A DNA stretch of 64,000 nt from SB15 sp964639245 (GTDB lineage Bacteria > Chloroflexota > Anaerolineae > Aggregatilineales > J027). Both the position numbers and the translations under genes were made by a program. Below are positions 1 to 8,605 of this stretch, one piece after another (positions within the stretch are counted from its first letter, which is position 1; each line of letters opens with the position of its first letter). The notes under the pieces were generated by a model. The model made no database searches and had not been told where the DNA came from. It saw only the letters and a program-made list of their open reading frames with translations. The stretch is from assembly GCA_964639245.1 (NCBI GenBank), contig CAZXCU010000014.1:69607-133606 (forward strand), in the 5' to 3' direction.

Positions 1-1508
1 TGCCGGCGATTGACATTTCAACATGGCTAGCGGAGTGTTCTAATGTAGCGGTGCTGGAAGCTATGGAAGGCCAGTGGCGTTTTACCCATGATAAACTGCG
101 TGAAGGGCTGCTGCGTTCATTGGATGAGGCACAACGGCGTGAATTCCATTTTCAGGTAGCAGAGGCACTTGCCAGCCTGTATCATGACCAAGATGATTAC
201 GCTATGATCATCAGCGACCATTATGAACAAGCCTCCGCCGATTCAGAGGCGGTGCGCTGGTGTGTACGGGCGGGTCTCCATGCCCAAGCCTCCTATGTGC
301 CACAAACTGCGATCACCTATTATCAAAAAGCGCTGACTTATTGGCAGTCGCTTCCGCCTGCATCCTTGAGCGAACAAATGAAAGTCTATGACGGGTTAGG
401 GATGATGCTCAACTGGCAAGCGCGATATGAAGAGGCGGTTCAGATTTTTCAAGCGCAGGCTGCCCTTGCTGAAAAACATAGTGCGTCAGAAGAACAGGTC
501 AACGGGCTCTATGGTATTGCCTATGCTTACACCAACCAGGGAGATTTACGTACTGCAATCGAGTATCTTTCCCAAGCCGAACCCATTGCCCGCCAGTCCG
601 ATGCTAACCATGCCCTGTCCCGCATTTTATGGTTGCGCGGGGTCAATATGTATCGCTTGGGGGATGCCGAAGCAACTTTTGCGCTGAGTCAGGAAGTTCG
701 TACCATTAGCCATACGCTGGGGAATCGTAGCCAAGAAGCCCAAAGCCTGAATCTGATGGGGGCGGTGCAATATGCGCTGGGGGATTACCGCCAAGCCGCC
801 GATTTATTTGAGCAAGCCTACGAAATTTTCGTGGAATTGGGAGAACGCGCCCAAGCGGTCTCGCTGGTCAATAATTTGGGCTTTCTAGCGGAAGCTCGCG
901 GGGATTACGATGTCGCTCTTATCCGCTACACCGAAGCGTTGCGGATTGCCCGCGAAATCGGGATTCGGGATGCGGAAATGCTCTATCTGAGCAATTTGGG
1001 GGGAGTCAAAACCAAACTCGGTGATTTTCTGGCTGCCGAACTTGATTTGCGTGAGGTCATCGCGCTGGCGGAAACTGCCCCCTTTGGGCAGCTCTCCGAA
1101 ACCTATCGTTTTTTGGGAGTTGCCATGTTGGGGCAAGGCTACAGGCAAGACGCGCTTCAAGCCGCCCAAAAAGCGATGGAACTGGGGCAAGCCGTTGGCG
1201 GAACAGAATATGTTGCAGGGGCGTGGGGTGTGCTAGGGCAAGTCGCTGCCCAGCTACAACAGCCCATCACAATAGAGGAAAAAGCCTATAGCGCGGAGGC
1301 GTGTTTTCAGCAGGCCAGTCAACACTATCAAGAATCTGGCATGGAAGGGGATAGGGCGCGGGTGCTGCGTGAGTGGGCAAAATATGAATTAACCAAAGGC
1401 GATACCCGCCGTGCGGCTGACCTCTGGGCAGAAGCCAAAGCCATTTTTCTCAAAATTGGTGCTGAACTTGAAGTCACCCGCCACAGCCACGACATGCCTT
1501 TAGAATAA
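1..1508 (+). CDS. C-terminal part of TPR-rich ATPase-type regulator (5' truncated)
   Basis: The frame is already open at the left edge, so the true start lies outside the window and only about 500 C-terminal residues are visible. The first visible stretch contains FTHDKLREGLL, which resembles the end of an AAA/STAND ATPase module in large bacterial regulators. It is followed by many TPR-like helical units, for example AITYYQKALTYW, EEAVQIFQAQAAL, YRQAADLFEQAYEIF, YDVALIRYTEALRIA and DALQAAQKAMELG. TPR arrays bind protein partners or effectors. No DNA-binding, kinase or cyclase domain is visible, and one may sit upstream. The TPR call is firm; the ATPase assignment is inference from a short motif. 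Confidence 0.75.
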   Translation, partial: PAIDISTWLAECSNVAVLEAMEGQWRFTHDKLREGLLRSLDEAQRREFHFQVAEALASLYHDQDDYAMIISDHYEQASADSEAVRWCVRAGLHAQASYVPQTAITYYQKALTYWQSLPPASLSEQMKVYDGLGMMLNWQARYEEAVQIFQAQAALAEKHSASEEQVNGLYGIAYAYTNQGDLRTAIEYLSQAEPIARQSDANHALSRILWLRGVNMYRLGDAEATFALSQEVRTISHTLGNRSQEAQSLNLMGAVQYALGDYRQAADLFEQAYEIFVELGERAQAVSLVNNLGFLAEARGDYDVALIRYTEALRIAREIGIRDAEMLYLSNLGGVKTKLGDFLAAELDLREVIALAETAPFGQLSETYRFLGVAMLGQGYRQDALQAAQKAMELGQAVGGTEYVAGAWGVLGQVAAQLQQPITIEEKAYSAEACFQQASQHYQESGMEGDRARVLREWAKYELTKGDTRRAADLWAEAKAIFLKIGAELEVTRHSHDMPLE

Positions 1509-1623
1509 GCGTGCCAAGCAGACTCGACAGTCTCCTTGCGTAAATTATGCTTTTTGTGACAAGTTAGATGCCCTAAAACGACCTTGCCACAGGCTTTACT
1601 CCTGTATAAACTAAACGTTGTGC

Positions 1624-1696
1624 GCTCCCGTAGCTCAGTGGATAGAGCGTCGGTTTCCTAAACCGTGCGTCGTGGGTTCGACTCCCGCCGGGAGCA
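1624..1696 (+). tRNA. tRNA-Arg (anticodon CCU)
   Basis: A full cloverleaf can be drawn. The acceptor stem GCTCCCG (1624-1630) pairs with CGGGAGC (1689-1695) and the discriminator is A1696. The D arm GCTC/GAGC, the anticodon loop TTCCTAA with anticodon CCT, and the T arm GTGGG/CCCGC with loop TTCGACT are all present. It reads AGG arginine codons. The 3' CCA is not encoded. It stands alone between the TPR gene and the M23 peptidase. Confidence 0.95.
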
Positions 1697-1735
1697 TTTT
1701 AGCGGTCAGCCATCCACTTTCAACGAAGGATTGCC

Positions 1736-2536
1736 ATGCCTCGATACCTCGTTTTTTTTGTCGGGTTTATTTTTGCGGCTACCGCGTTTGATTTTGTTCC
1801 CCAAGATTGTTACGAAGAAAATTGCCCCGAAACGCCCGATGGCGACTTGCCCATCATTACCCAACCCAATCCGGCGGTAGGGTGGTCAGTGGTGGAGACA
1901 GGCACAGAACTTGACCCATTAGCCGCCTTTGGTGCGTTTCCCCTTGCCGAACCGCGCTCGATTCCTCCCGGCGGGGAATATCAAGACCCTGAACGGGATG
2001 GCCCCCATTTTGGCATGGATTTTAATTATCCCCAGCATTATTACGATGGCATTGACCAGCCGATTTATCCCATCGGGCCGGGCATTGTCACGTCGGTGAT
2101 GCCATGTCCCGAATGTTGGGCAGAGGCTGACGGGCGCTGGGGGCAGGTGCGTTCCGCAAGGCCAGAACACAATTATGGGTTTGGTGCGTTTGTGGTTATT
2201 GAGCATCCCTACAATGAGCAGGTGTCATTTTATTCGCTGTACGCGCATTTCCGTGAAATTGATGTGCATGTCGGGCAGCGTGTGGATTCCAGTGTGCAGC
2301 TTGGCTTGTTAGGCCAAAGCGGTGATGCTGCCGCGCCACATGTGCATGTTGAATTTCGTTACGGACATCCCGGCGGTTTCTGGTGTGCCAATTTTCATCA
2401 TCGGGAGGTGATGCAGCGCTGGTTAGAAATGTGGTATCACACGCCAAATTATTTGTTTTATGCGAAGAATCACTTACCCTATACGGCAATTTTAGAAAAT
2501 TGGGCAGCAGACCACCCAACGGATACAGGCCAATGA
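1736..2536 (+). CDS. Secreted M23-family metallopeptidase
   Basis: 266 residues. An N-terminal hydrophobic segment (about 4-19) is a signal peptide or anchor. The C-terminal half is a LytM/M23 domain, a zinc endopeptidase fold that usually cuts peptidoglycan cross-bridges. Zinc-ligand motifs are present: HFGMDF (first His and Asp) and HVHVEFRYG (HxH), with YAHFREID between them. Cysteines in EDCYEEN-like and MPCPECW contexts suggest an exported, oxidised protein. The start is ATG at 1736 after AAGGA. The stop overlaps the next start as ATGA, so the HTH gene is probably translationally coupled. The substrate is unknown, and the domain can also act as a non-catalytic regulator. Confidence 0.85.
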   Translation: MPRYLVFFVGFIFAATAFDFVPQDCYEENCPETPDGDLPIITQPNPAVGWSVVETGTELDPLAAFGAFPLAEPRSIPPGGEYQDPERDGPHFGMDFNYPQHYYDGIDQPIYPIGPGIVTSVMPCPECWAEADGRWGQVRSARPEHNYGFGAFVVIEHPYNEQVSFYSLYAHFREIDVHVGQRVDSSVQLGLLGQSGDAAAPHVHVEFRYGHPGGFWCANFHHREVMQRWLEMWYHTPNYLFYAKNHLPYTAILENWAADHPTDTGQ

Positions 2537-2940
2537 CCAACGCCATTCCCCCTACCCGTGTTTATTCCCGCGAGGAAGCCACCGAGATTTTGCAAGTTAG
2601 CCTTAGTACGGTTAAACGCATGATTGCCTCGGGCCAACTCAAAGTTAGTCAGCCGTTCGACATGCGCCGTGTGTTCATCACGGGGCAAGCGCTGTTAGAG
2701 ACAGGGCAAGCCACTGAGGACAGCCTTTGCCAGCATCGTGACCCCATCCAACCGAATAAGATTTATTCGCGCCAAGAAGCCGCCGATGCGCTTAATGTCA
2801 GTTTAAGCACCATCAAACGGCTTATTGCGACCCATCAAATTCGCGTGAGTCAACCGGACGGGATGCGGCGGATGTTTATTAGTGGGCAAGCCCTGCTCGA
2901 TTTTCTGAAAGCGATTGAGGCCAAACCAGATTTGGATTAA
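2533..2940 (+). CDS. Tandem helix-turn-helix (excisionase-like) DNA-binding protein
   Basis: 135 residues, from the ATG at 2533 that overlaps the M23 stop (ATGA). The longer open frame upstream lies inside the peptidase gene and was not used. It contains two near-identical MerR/excisionase-type HTH units: YSREEATEILQVSLSTVKRM (about 12-31) and YSRQEAADALNVSLSTIKRL (about 75-94). Each is followed by a VSQP..MRR.FI.GQALL wing-like segment, so the protein is an internal duplication that could bind a repeated site as a monomer. The target is unknown. It ends 4 bp inside the convergent DinB-like gene. Coupling to a secreted peptidase is unusual and its meaning is unclear. Confidence 0.8.
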   Translation: MTNAIPPTRVYSREEATEILQVSLSTVKRMIASGQLKVSQPFDMRRVFITGQALLETGQATEDSLCQHRDPIQPNKIYSRQEAADALNVSLSTIKRLIATHQIRVSQPDGMRRMFISGQALLDFLKAIEAKPDLD

Positions 2941-3416
2941 TTTTTGCCAAGCGCGCTGGCAATTTCTGTGGCGTGCAGCACTTCATGACTGCCGATAATT
3001 TCAATAAATTTATCCAGCGTCATCGGCTGCTTGAAACTGGCCTGAAAACCCTCTTTTGCCCAATCCGCGTCTTGAAGCGAGTCCACAAAAGCCAGCAGTT
3101 TTTCATGGCTGGTTTGCAAATTCTCAAGGGCCGTTTCGGCGCTCATGTCGGTAGTTTTGCGCTGCACCCCTGAATTCCATCGGTCAAGGTCAAAATCGGG
3201 CGGTAAATTGGGTTCACCTGCAACGATGCGTTTGGCCTGCCCGGACAAGCCCCGATGTGCATCCTGTAAATGACGTACCATTTGCAGGACTGTCCATTGT
3301 TCACCTTCGGACTGTACCTGCACATCCCACTGGTCAGCTTGAACGTTTTCTAAAATCGCCCACAACTTCTGACGACTTTCGTTCAAATGCTGTTTCAAAG
3401 TCTCTTTTTTATCCAT
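2937..3416 (-). CDS. DinB-family protein
   Basis: 159 residues, matching the usual length of DinB/YfiT four-helix-bundle proteins. Features are the helix RQKLWAILENVQADQWD, the motif GEQWTVLQMVRHLQDAHRG with an expected metal-ligand His, and the C-terminal IIGSHEVLHATEIA, where other metal-ligand histidines sit. Family members bind divalent metal, and some are thiol-dependent S-transferases; no specific reaction can be given here. The start lies inside the end of the SDR gene (8-nt overlap), so the two form a minus-strand operon with likely coupled translation. The 3' end overlaps the HTH gene by 4 bp, convergently. Confidence 0.8.
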   Translation of the reverse strand: MDKKETLKQHLNESRQKLWAILENVQADQWDVQVQSEGEQWTVLQMVRHLQDAHRGLSGQAKRIVAGEPNLPPDFDLDRWNSGVQRKTTDMSAETALENLQTSHEKLLAFVDSLQDADWAKEGFQASFKQPMTLDKFIEIIGSHEVLHATEIASALGKN

Positions 3417-4170
3417 CGTAATTAGAATCTCCTAAATATTCTCCGCCATCCACACTTAGGACAGCCCCCGTAATAAAATCATTCGTTGCCAGAAAAACCG
3501 CCGCCCGTGCTACATCTTCCGGGTCACCAGAATGTTTCAAGGGCAGCCTCCCGACCACTTTTTGCCAGTAAGCGTCATCCATGCCGGGCGAAGGCAGCAC
3601 CGGGCCGGGAACAATACAGTTGGCGCGAATCTGGTAGTCTGCTAGTGAAAGCGCGGTTGTTTCCGTGAGCATGATGAGGGCGGCTTTGGAAATACTATGG
3701 TGTGGACGGCGTTTCCATGCCCGTCGTCCGCCATTATCGGCAATATTGAGGATACACCCGGCGATTTGCTTGTCCCGCATGATGCGTCCGGCGTGCTGCG
3801 AACACCAGAAGGCATTGCTCACATTTAAATCCATAACCTTTTGCCATTCATCCGGCGGAATATCCAGAAAAGAGGTGCTTTCAAAATTGCTCGCGCTGTT
3901 GACCATCACATCCACCCGCCCATAGTGTGTTTGGACAGTTTCAAAATTGGCAGCAATCGCTTCATGCTGGCGGTAATCGCCTTTGACGACCAGCGCTTCG
4001 ACTCCCAAAGCACGGATTTCATCGGCTGTTTTTGCCGCTTCCCCGTCCGAATGGCTGTGATGAATCACCAGGTTCGCACCCTGACGGGCAAATTCAAGCG
4101 CAATGGCTTTGCCAACCCGCCGCGCCGAACCGGTCACAAAGACAACTTTTTCTTGCAAATTGAGCAGCAT
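3409..4170 (-). CDS. SDR oxidoreductase, pteridine-reductase-like, with His at the catalytic Tyr position
   Basis: 253 residues from the ATG at 4170, which has AAGGAAAGG upstream; the longer frame adds a non-conserved N-terminus and was not used. It has a Rossmann fold with TGSARRVG (13-20), the Arg-rich form of the cofactor loop seen in PTR1/FolM-type pteridine reductases, N91 in VNSAS, and NIAD (142-145), where D145 takes the place of the classical SDR serine, as in PTR1. The usual YxxxK is HHSISK, so the tyrosine is replaced by H158 while K162 is kept. NAD(P)H-dependent reduction of a pterin or other carbonyl is inferred. The gene is followed by the overlapping DinB gene. Confidence 0.8.
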   Translation of the reverse strand: MLLNLQEKVVFVTGSARRVGKAIALEFARQGANLVIHHSHSDGEAAKTADEIRALGVEALVVKGDYRQHEAIAANFETVQTHYGRVDVMVNSASNFESTSFLDIPPDEWQKVMDLNVSNAFWCSQHAGRIMRDKQIAGCILNIADNGGRRAWKRRPHHSISKAALIMLTETTALSLADYQIRANCIVPGPVLPSPGMDDAYWQKVVGRLPLKHSGDPEDVARAAVFLATNDFITGAVLSVDGGEYLGDSNYDG

Positions 4171-4212
4171 GATAAAAATATTACCTTTCCTTTGGGGGTT
4201 TTCCCAAATTTG

Positions 4213-4240
4213 TTGTCGAATTTCCAGAAAAAGATAATAT
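4213..4240 (+). promoter_or_regulatory. Candidate sigma-70 promoter of the amino-acid importer
   Basis: TTGTCG (4213-4218) and TAATAT (4235-4240) are separated by 16 bp. They lie 43 bp upstream of the binding-protein start, in the AT-rich gap between divergent genes. No operator palindrome was noticed. Confidence 0.45.
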
Positions 4241-4282
4241 AGAGCGTGCATTAACAAGCGTTTAAATTTCAAGGAGAAATAG

Positions 4283-5464
4283 ATGTCTAGCAAATTACTC
4301 AAGCTGACGTTGGTAATGGGGATGCTGCTGATGGGTATTGCCGTGCTGCCCGTCACGGCTCAAGATGGGCTTGGCACCATTACGGTGGGTGTGAACGCCG
4401 AATATCCCCCGTTTGAAAGTGTGGACGAAAATGAAGAAATTGTTGGTTTTGATATTGATTTGATGAACGCGCTGGCGGCAGACGCTGGTTTTGAAGTCGA
4501 ATACATCAACACCAAATGGGATGGCATCTTTGTGGCGCTTTCCGAAGGTGAATTTGATGCTGTGATTTCGGCTGCGACCATCACCGAAGAACGCGAAGAA
4601 ATCATTGACTTCACCGACCCCTATTTCAATGCGGGGCAGATGATTGCTGTGTCGGTGGATTTGGCGGAAACCGTTTCCACCCCCGAAGATTTGGTCGGTT
4701 TGCGCGTGGGGGTGCAGCTTGGCACCACCGGCGATGAATTTACCAGCGAACTTGAAGGCGTGGAAGTGGTACGTTTTGATGAAGTCACCCTTGCTTTCCA
4801 AGCCTTGGGCGAAGGTGAAATTGACGCGATTTTGAGCGACGGCCCGACCAGCGCGGACATCATTGCTAACAACCCCGATTTGAACGCGGTGTTGGTGGGT
4901 GAACCGCTGACCGATGAATTCTACGGAATTGCGGTGAACTCGGAACGTACCGATGTCTTGGATGCACTGAATGTGTCGCTGGCGAATATTATCGCCGATG
5001 GAACTTACGCCGAAATTTACATGGAATGGTTTGGTCAAGAACCGCCCGCCATGTTCATGCCCGCCGAAGAAGGTGGCGAAACAACCATGATGGAAGTTGA
5101 CCAGACCGACCCCGGTTCAGTAGTGGTGGGACACCTTGCGGGGTTGTTGACGGCGGCAGCATCGGGTGACCTTGAAGCCGTGATGACTTATGTGTGCGAA
5201 GAAGCCGCTGAAAGTTCGCTCATCCCGACCACGGCGGAAGCGCTGGGGGCTTTTAATGGTATCGAAATTGTGGATGCTTCGGGTCTGACCTTTGAAGTCA
5301 CCGAAGTTGAAGCCGGTGTGGTCGAAGTGGTGCCGGGTGGTGAAGTTGAACTCAACATCGGCAAACTGCCTGCTTCGCTTCTGCTGACTCAATTGGGGGT
5401 CGCCTCTGTCCGCCTCACCCAAAATGACGAAGGCAACTGGCAAATCTGCCCTGCGGCGCAATAA
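4283..5464 (+). CDS. Polar amino-acid ABC transporter, solute-binding protein with C-terminal extension
   Basis: 393 residues, ATG at 4283 after AAGGAGAAATAG. The signal peptide is about 1-26, ending VTAQ, with no lipobox cysteine. Residues about 30-262 form a type-3 solute-binding domain: YPPFESVDENEEIVGFDIDL, the DAVISAATITEEREEIIDFT segment and GVQLGTTGDEF, all hallmarks of the GlnH/HisJ family. About 120 C-terminal residues (275-393) are not part of that domain. They are acidic, contain two cysteines (VCEEA and QICPAA), and I do not recognise them. The gene is first in an operon with the permease and ATPase and is separated from them by a terminator-like hairpin. Confidence 0.9.
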   Translation: MSSKLLKLTLVMGMLLMGIAVLPVTAQDGLGTITVGVNAEYPPFESVDENEEIVGFDIDLMNALAADAGFEVEYINTKWDGIFVALSEGEFDAVISAATITEEREEIIDFTDPYFNAGQMIAVSVDLAETVSTPEDLVGLRVGVQLGTTGDEFTSELEGVEVVRFDEVTLAFQALGEGEIDAILSDGPTSADIIANNPDLNAVLVGEPLTDEFYGIAVNSERTDVLDALNVSLANIIADGTYAEIYMEWFGQEPPAMFMPAEEGGETTMMEVDQTDPGSVVVGHLAGLLTAAASGDLEAVMTYVCEEAAESSLIPTTAEALGAFNGIEIVDASGLTFEVTEVEAGVVEVVPGGEVELNIGKLPASLLLTQLGVASVRLTQNDEGNWQICPAAQ

Positions 5465-5487
5465 GGTTATAGCATTTGATTATTCAT

Positions 5488-5521
5488 AAGGACGCTGGCA
5501 AGTTCCAGTGTCCTTTTTTTT
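5488..5521 (+). terminator. Intrinsic terminator-like hairpin after the binding-protein gene
   Basis: GGACGCTGG (5490-5498) and CCAGTGTCC (5505-5513) form a 9-bp stem with one G-T pair and a 6-nt loop, followed by eight T. It sits between the binding protein and its permease, so it should end most transcripts and let a minority read through. Confidence 0.85.
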
Positions 5522-5543
5522 AGAGTTATTGATTGACTTTTCT

Positions 5544-7547
5544 ATGACTGAACAATCCGAAAAAACCGTAAATAATACAACCCGCTCAGCGCGGTTGCTG
5601 ATGACCCGTGCGGGGGCGCTGCCGTGGTGGGCGATTTTGCTAGCCCTGATTTTTGTGTTTGCCTTTATCCGCATTTCTGCATCGGACGAATACCAAGACA
5701 TCCTTGATGCGATGATTGACCGCCCTTCACTGACCACCGATGATAAATTTGATGTGGTCTATAGCGTAGAAACCGAAGTGCAGCTCATTGCAGAACGGCT
5801 CACCCTGCGCCAACCCAACAATGAACGGGTGGATATTGTCTTGGAAGATGTCGAAAGCCGCGCCGATGGTACACTTGCCTGTGATAAACAAGCCGATGCA
5901 GATTGCCTTGACCAATTTGGCGAAATTGTGACTTACCGCGTGGCTGCCGGGGAAAACGACACCCCCGAAGGAACAGTGGAAAAACGCGGTTTGCTCAACC
6001 CCGAAGCCGGGCTTTTTACCAGTGTGATTTTACCGAATGGGGAAAGTCTCATCATTGACCCCACGACTATCCTCACTCGTGAGGAAGGCACCCTGTTTTG
6101 TAATCGCTTATTTAACCCCGATTGCGAAGATTTAACCGGGGAAATCATCACCTTTGAACAGCCGTATGTGCTGCGCCAAGGGTTGTTACTGCGCGAAGAT
6201 GCTCTGATTCTGCACCCCGATGGCTTTATCGAAACAGTGCGTCCCAATCGGCTTTCGGACATCGCAACACGGGAGTGTACCTCCGAAGAAAACTGCCCTG
6301 CTGGAACGATCACCCTCGCCAAATTTGAAGAACGGGTGATTGGTACGGAAATGACCAACGACGGGGATAAGATCAAAATCCGCACGGTGGATGAGCAAAA
6401 AGAAGTCGTTCCTACCGAAAGTATTTTGAGTCGCCAGGATGGGCTTGTCACCTGTGACCGTGAGGCCAGTCCACGCTGCCAAGATTTTGAAGGCACGATT
6501 ATCGAAAAACAGGGCGAAGTTATCGCGGGGGAATTGACGCTGGAGTCGAACCGTTCACTCAGTATCATTCCTGAAGGCGAAACCACAGCGATTGAAGTCT
6601 TTAAAAATGAACTGGTGACAGAAGACGAAGTACGTTCCCCAGAAAATTGCCGTGTGGAAGACGAAGACCCTTGTTTCATCACGGTGAAGGAGAACGATAC
6701 CACGGTTGCCGGACGGGTGCTGTCCGAAAATGAAAATGAACTTACCTTGCAAACGGTTGCCCCCGTGTTCGTCGAATTGGAACGCGAGTCTGCTGAAGCG
6801 ACCCGCCGCGCTCCGTTGGGCTGTGCTTTAAACAACATTCGCGGGTGTAACGCGGGCATCTGGCTCACCCTGCTCGTCACCTTTGTGGCCTATGGCTTGG
6901 CGCTGGTCGTTGGGCTGTTTGTGGGGTTGATGCGCGTTTCTTCCAATCCGATTATTTTCCATCTTTCGACTTTTTATGTGGAACTCATTCGCGGAACCCC
7001 CTTGCTGGTGCTACTGCTGTTTTTTGCCTTTGTGGTTGGCCCGACGATCCGCGATATGGCTCCCATTGATTTGGGTTTGTTCAGTTTCTCGCTCGGTGGG
7101 ATTTACGGACTGCTCAATGATATTGAAGTGGCGGTGTTGGGGGAAGAAAGTTTTCTTTCAGAAGCGGTACTGGGGTTAGCCATCGGGTATGGCGCATTTT
7201 TGGCGGAAGTTTTCCGTGCCGGGATTCAATCCATCGGACGCGGGCAAATGGAAGCCGCCCGCAGTTTGGGGATGAATTATTTCCAAGCCATGCGTCATGT
7301 GATTTTGCCGCAGGCGATTCGGGTGGTGCTGCCGCCCTTGGGGAATGATTTTATTGCCCTGCTCAAAGATTCGGCCCTCATTTCTGTGCTGGCCTTGCCC
7401 GATTTGTTGCAACTTGGGCGTTTGTATGTCACCCGTACTTTCCAACCGATTCCGGTGTATATCATGGTGGCGTTGTTGTACATCTTTTTGACGCTGGTGC
7501 TTTCGATGATGGTGCGGTACATCGAACGTCGCTTTAAATTACCCTAA
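5544..7547 (+). CDS. Amino-acid ABC transporter permease with six Cys-pair repeats inserted after the first membrane helix
   Basis: 667 residues from the ATG at 5544; the GTG at 5508 lies inside the terminator and was rejected. The only upstream SD-like sequence is weak. Membrane helix 1 is about residues 25-44. Residues about 60-435 are an extracytoplasmic insert of six units of 58-73 residues, each ending in a cysteine pair: C113/C121, C186/C194, C245/C251, C304/C312, C369/C377 and C427/C435. A normal HisM/GlnP-type permease core follows (about 437-667), with YVELIRGTPLLVLLLFFAF and the ATPase-contacting EAARSLGMNYFQAMRHVILP. Family permeases are usually about 220-320 residues. It should form the channel with the ATPase at 7562. 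The insert is not a domain I recognise. Confidence 0.88.
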   Translation: MTEQSEKTVNNTTRSARLLMTRAGALPWWAILLALIFVFAFIRISASDEYQDILDAMIDRPSLTTDDKFDVVYSVETEVQLIAERLTLRQPNNERVDIVLEDVESRADGTLACDKQADADCLDQFGEIVTYRVAAGENDTPEGTVEKRGLLNPEAGLFTSVILPNGESLIIDPTTILTREEGTLFCNRLFNPDCEDLTGEIITFEQPYVLRQGLLLREDALILHPDGFIETVRPNRLSDIATRECTSEENCPAGTITLAKFEERVIGTEMTNDGDKIKIRTVDEQKEVVPTESILSRQDGLVTCDREASPRCQDFEGTIIEKQGEVIAGELTLESNRSLSIIPEGETTAIEVFKNELVTEDEVRSPENCRVEDEDPCFITVKENDTTVAGRVLSENENELTLQTVAPVFVELERESAEATRRAPLGCALNNIRGCNAGIWLTLLVTFVAYGLALVVGLFVGLMRVSSNPIIFHLSTFYVELIRGTPLLVLLLFFAFVVGPTIRDMAPIDLGLFSFSLGGIYGLLNDIEVAVLGEESFLSEAVLGLAIGYGAFLAEVFRAGIQSIGRGQMEAARSLGMNYFQAMRHVILPQAIRVVLPPLGNDFIALLKDSALISVLALPDLLQLGRLYVTRTFQPIPVYIMVALLYIFLTLVLSMMVRYIERRFKLP

Positions 7548-7561
7548 GGGGAGGAAGTCTG

Positions 7562-8311
<750 letters not shown>

Positions 8312-8347
8312 TAACTTATGGACAAATCAATTAAAAACCAAACGATT

Positions 8348-8412
8348 GCGGACAGCATGGATGCTGTCCCTACAAGAAATGCACCCGTAGGGACGGGATA
8401 TATCCCGTCCGC
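8348..8412. repeat. Dispersed palindromic repeat, copy 1 (two palindromes)
   Basis: Two perfect inverted repeats lie 21 bp apart: GGACAGCAT-GG-ATGCTGTCC (8350-8369) and GGACGGGATATATCCCGTCC (8391-8410). They are joined by CCCTACA and GTAGGGA in inverted orientation, so the whole unit can fold into a larger hairpin. Related copies lie near 15036, 18376, 26877 and 59573. Confidence 0.85.
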
Positions 8413-8484
8413 TAAAGTTGGATTCATTTAAGGTCTAATTGCCTTGTCCATTACCTTCAGAATAGCGTTTTGGGGATATTTTTT

Positions 8485-8542
8485 GCCCCACCCTGCCTTC
8501 GGCTTCCCTCCCTAATGCTTTGGGGAGGGATGGAGGGTGGGG
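8485..8542. repeat. CCCTCACCCC-type palindromic repeat, copy 1
   Basis: GCCCCACCCTGCC... and ...GGAGGGTGGGG form an imperfect long inverted repeat, with CCCTCCCTA...TTGGGGAGGGA inside. Similar elements lie at 17135-17211 and inside a coding region at 19905-19944. The rest of the 8312-8605 gap shows no gene. Confidence 0.7.
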
Positions 8543-8605
8543 ATTTTCCCGCCCTCAAATTTCCCTGTAGATAGAAAAAACGCGAACAGTCCACTTTTTC
8601 CTATA

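Noticed and set aside
2533..2940. Phage excisionase marking an integrated element
   Set aside because: No integrase, phage gene or attachment-site duplication was found near the protein or the adjacent tRNA-Arg.
4295..5038. 247-codon minus-strand open frame
   Set aside because: It is the antisense shadow of the amino-acid-binding-protein gene: His- and Phe-rich, with no motif and no SD.
5508..5543. GTG start 12 codons upstream of the permease ATG
   Set aside because: It lies within the 3' arm of the terminator hairpin and has no SD. The ATG at 5544 was preferred.
5933..6880. 315-codon minus-strand open frame opposite the repeat-bearing permease
   Set aside because: Ser/Arg-rich antisense of a real gene. 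The plus frame continues without break into a valid permease.
8348..8542. Insertion sequence or CRISPR-like repeat array
   Set aside because: There is no transposase, no direct target duplication and no regular spacer pattern. The elements are palindromic REP-like units.
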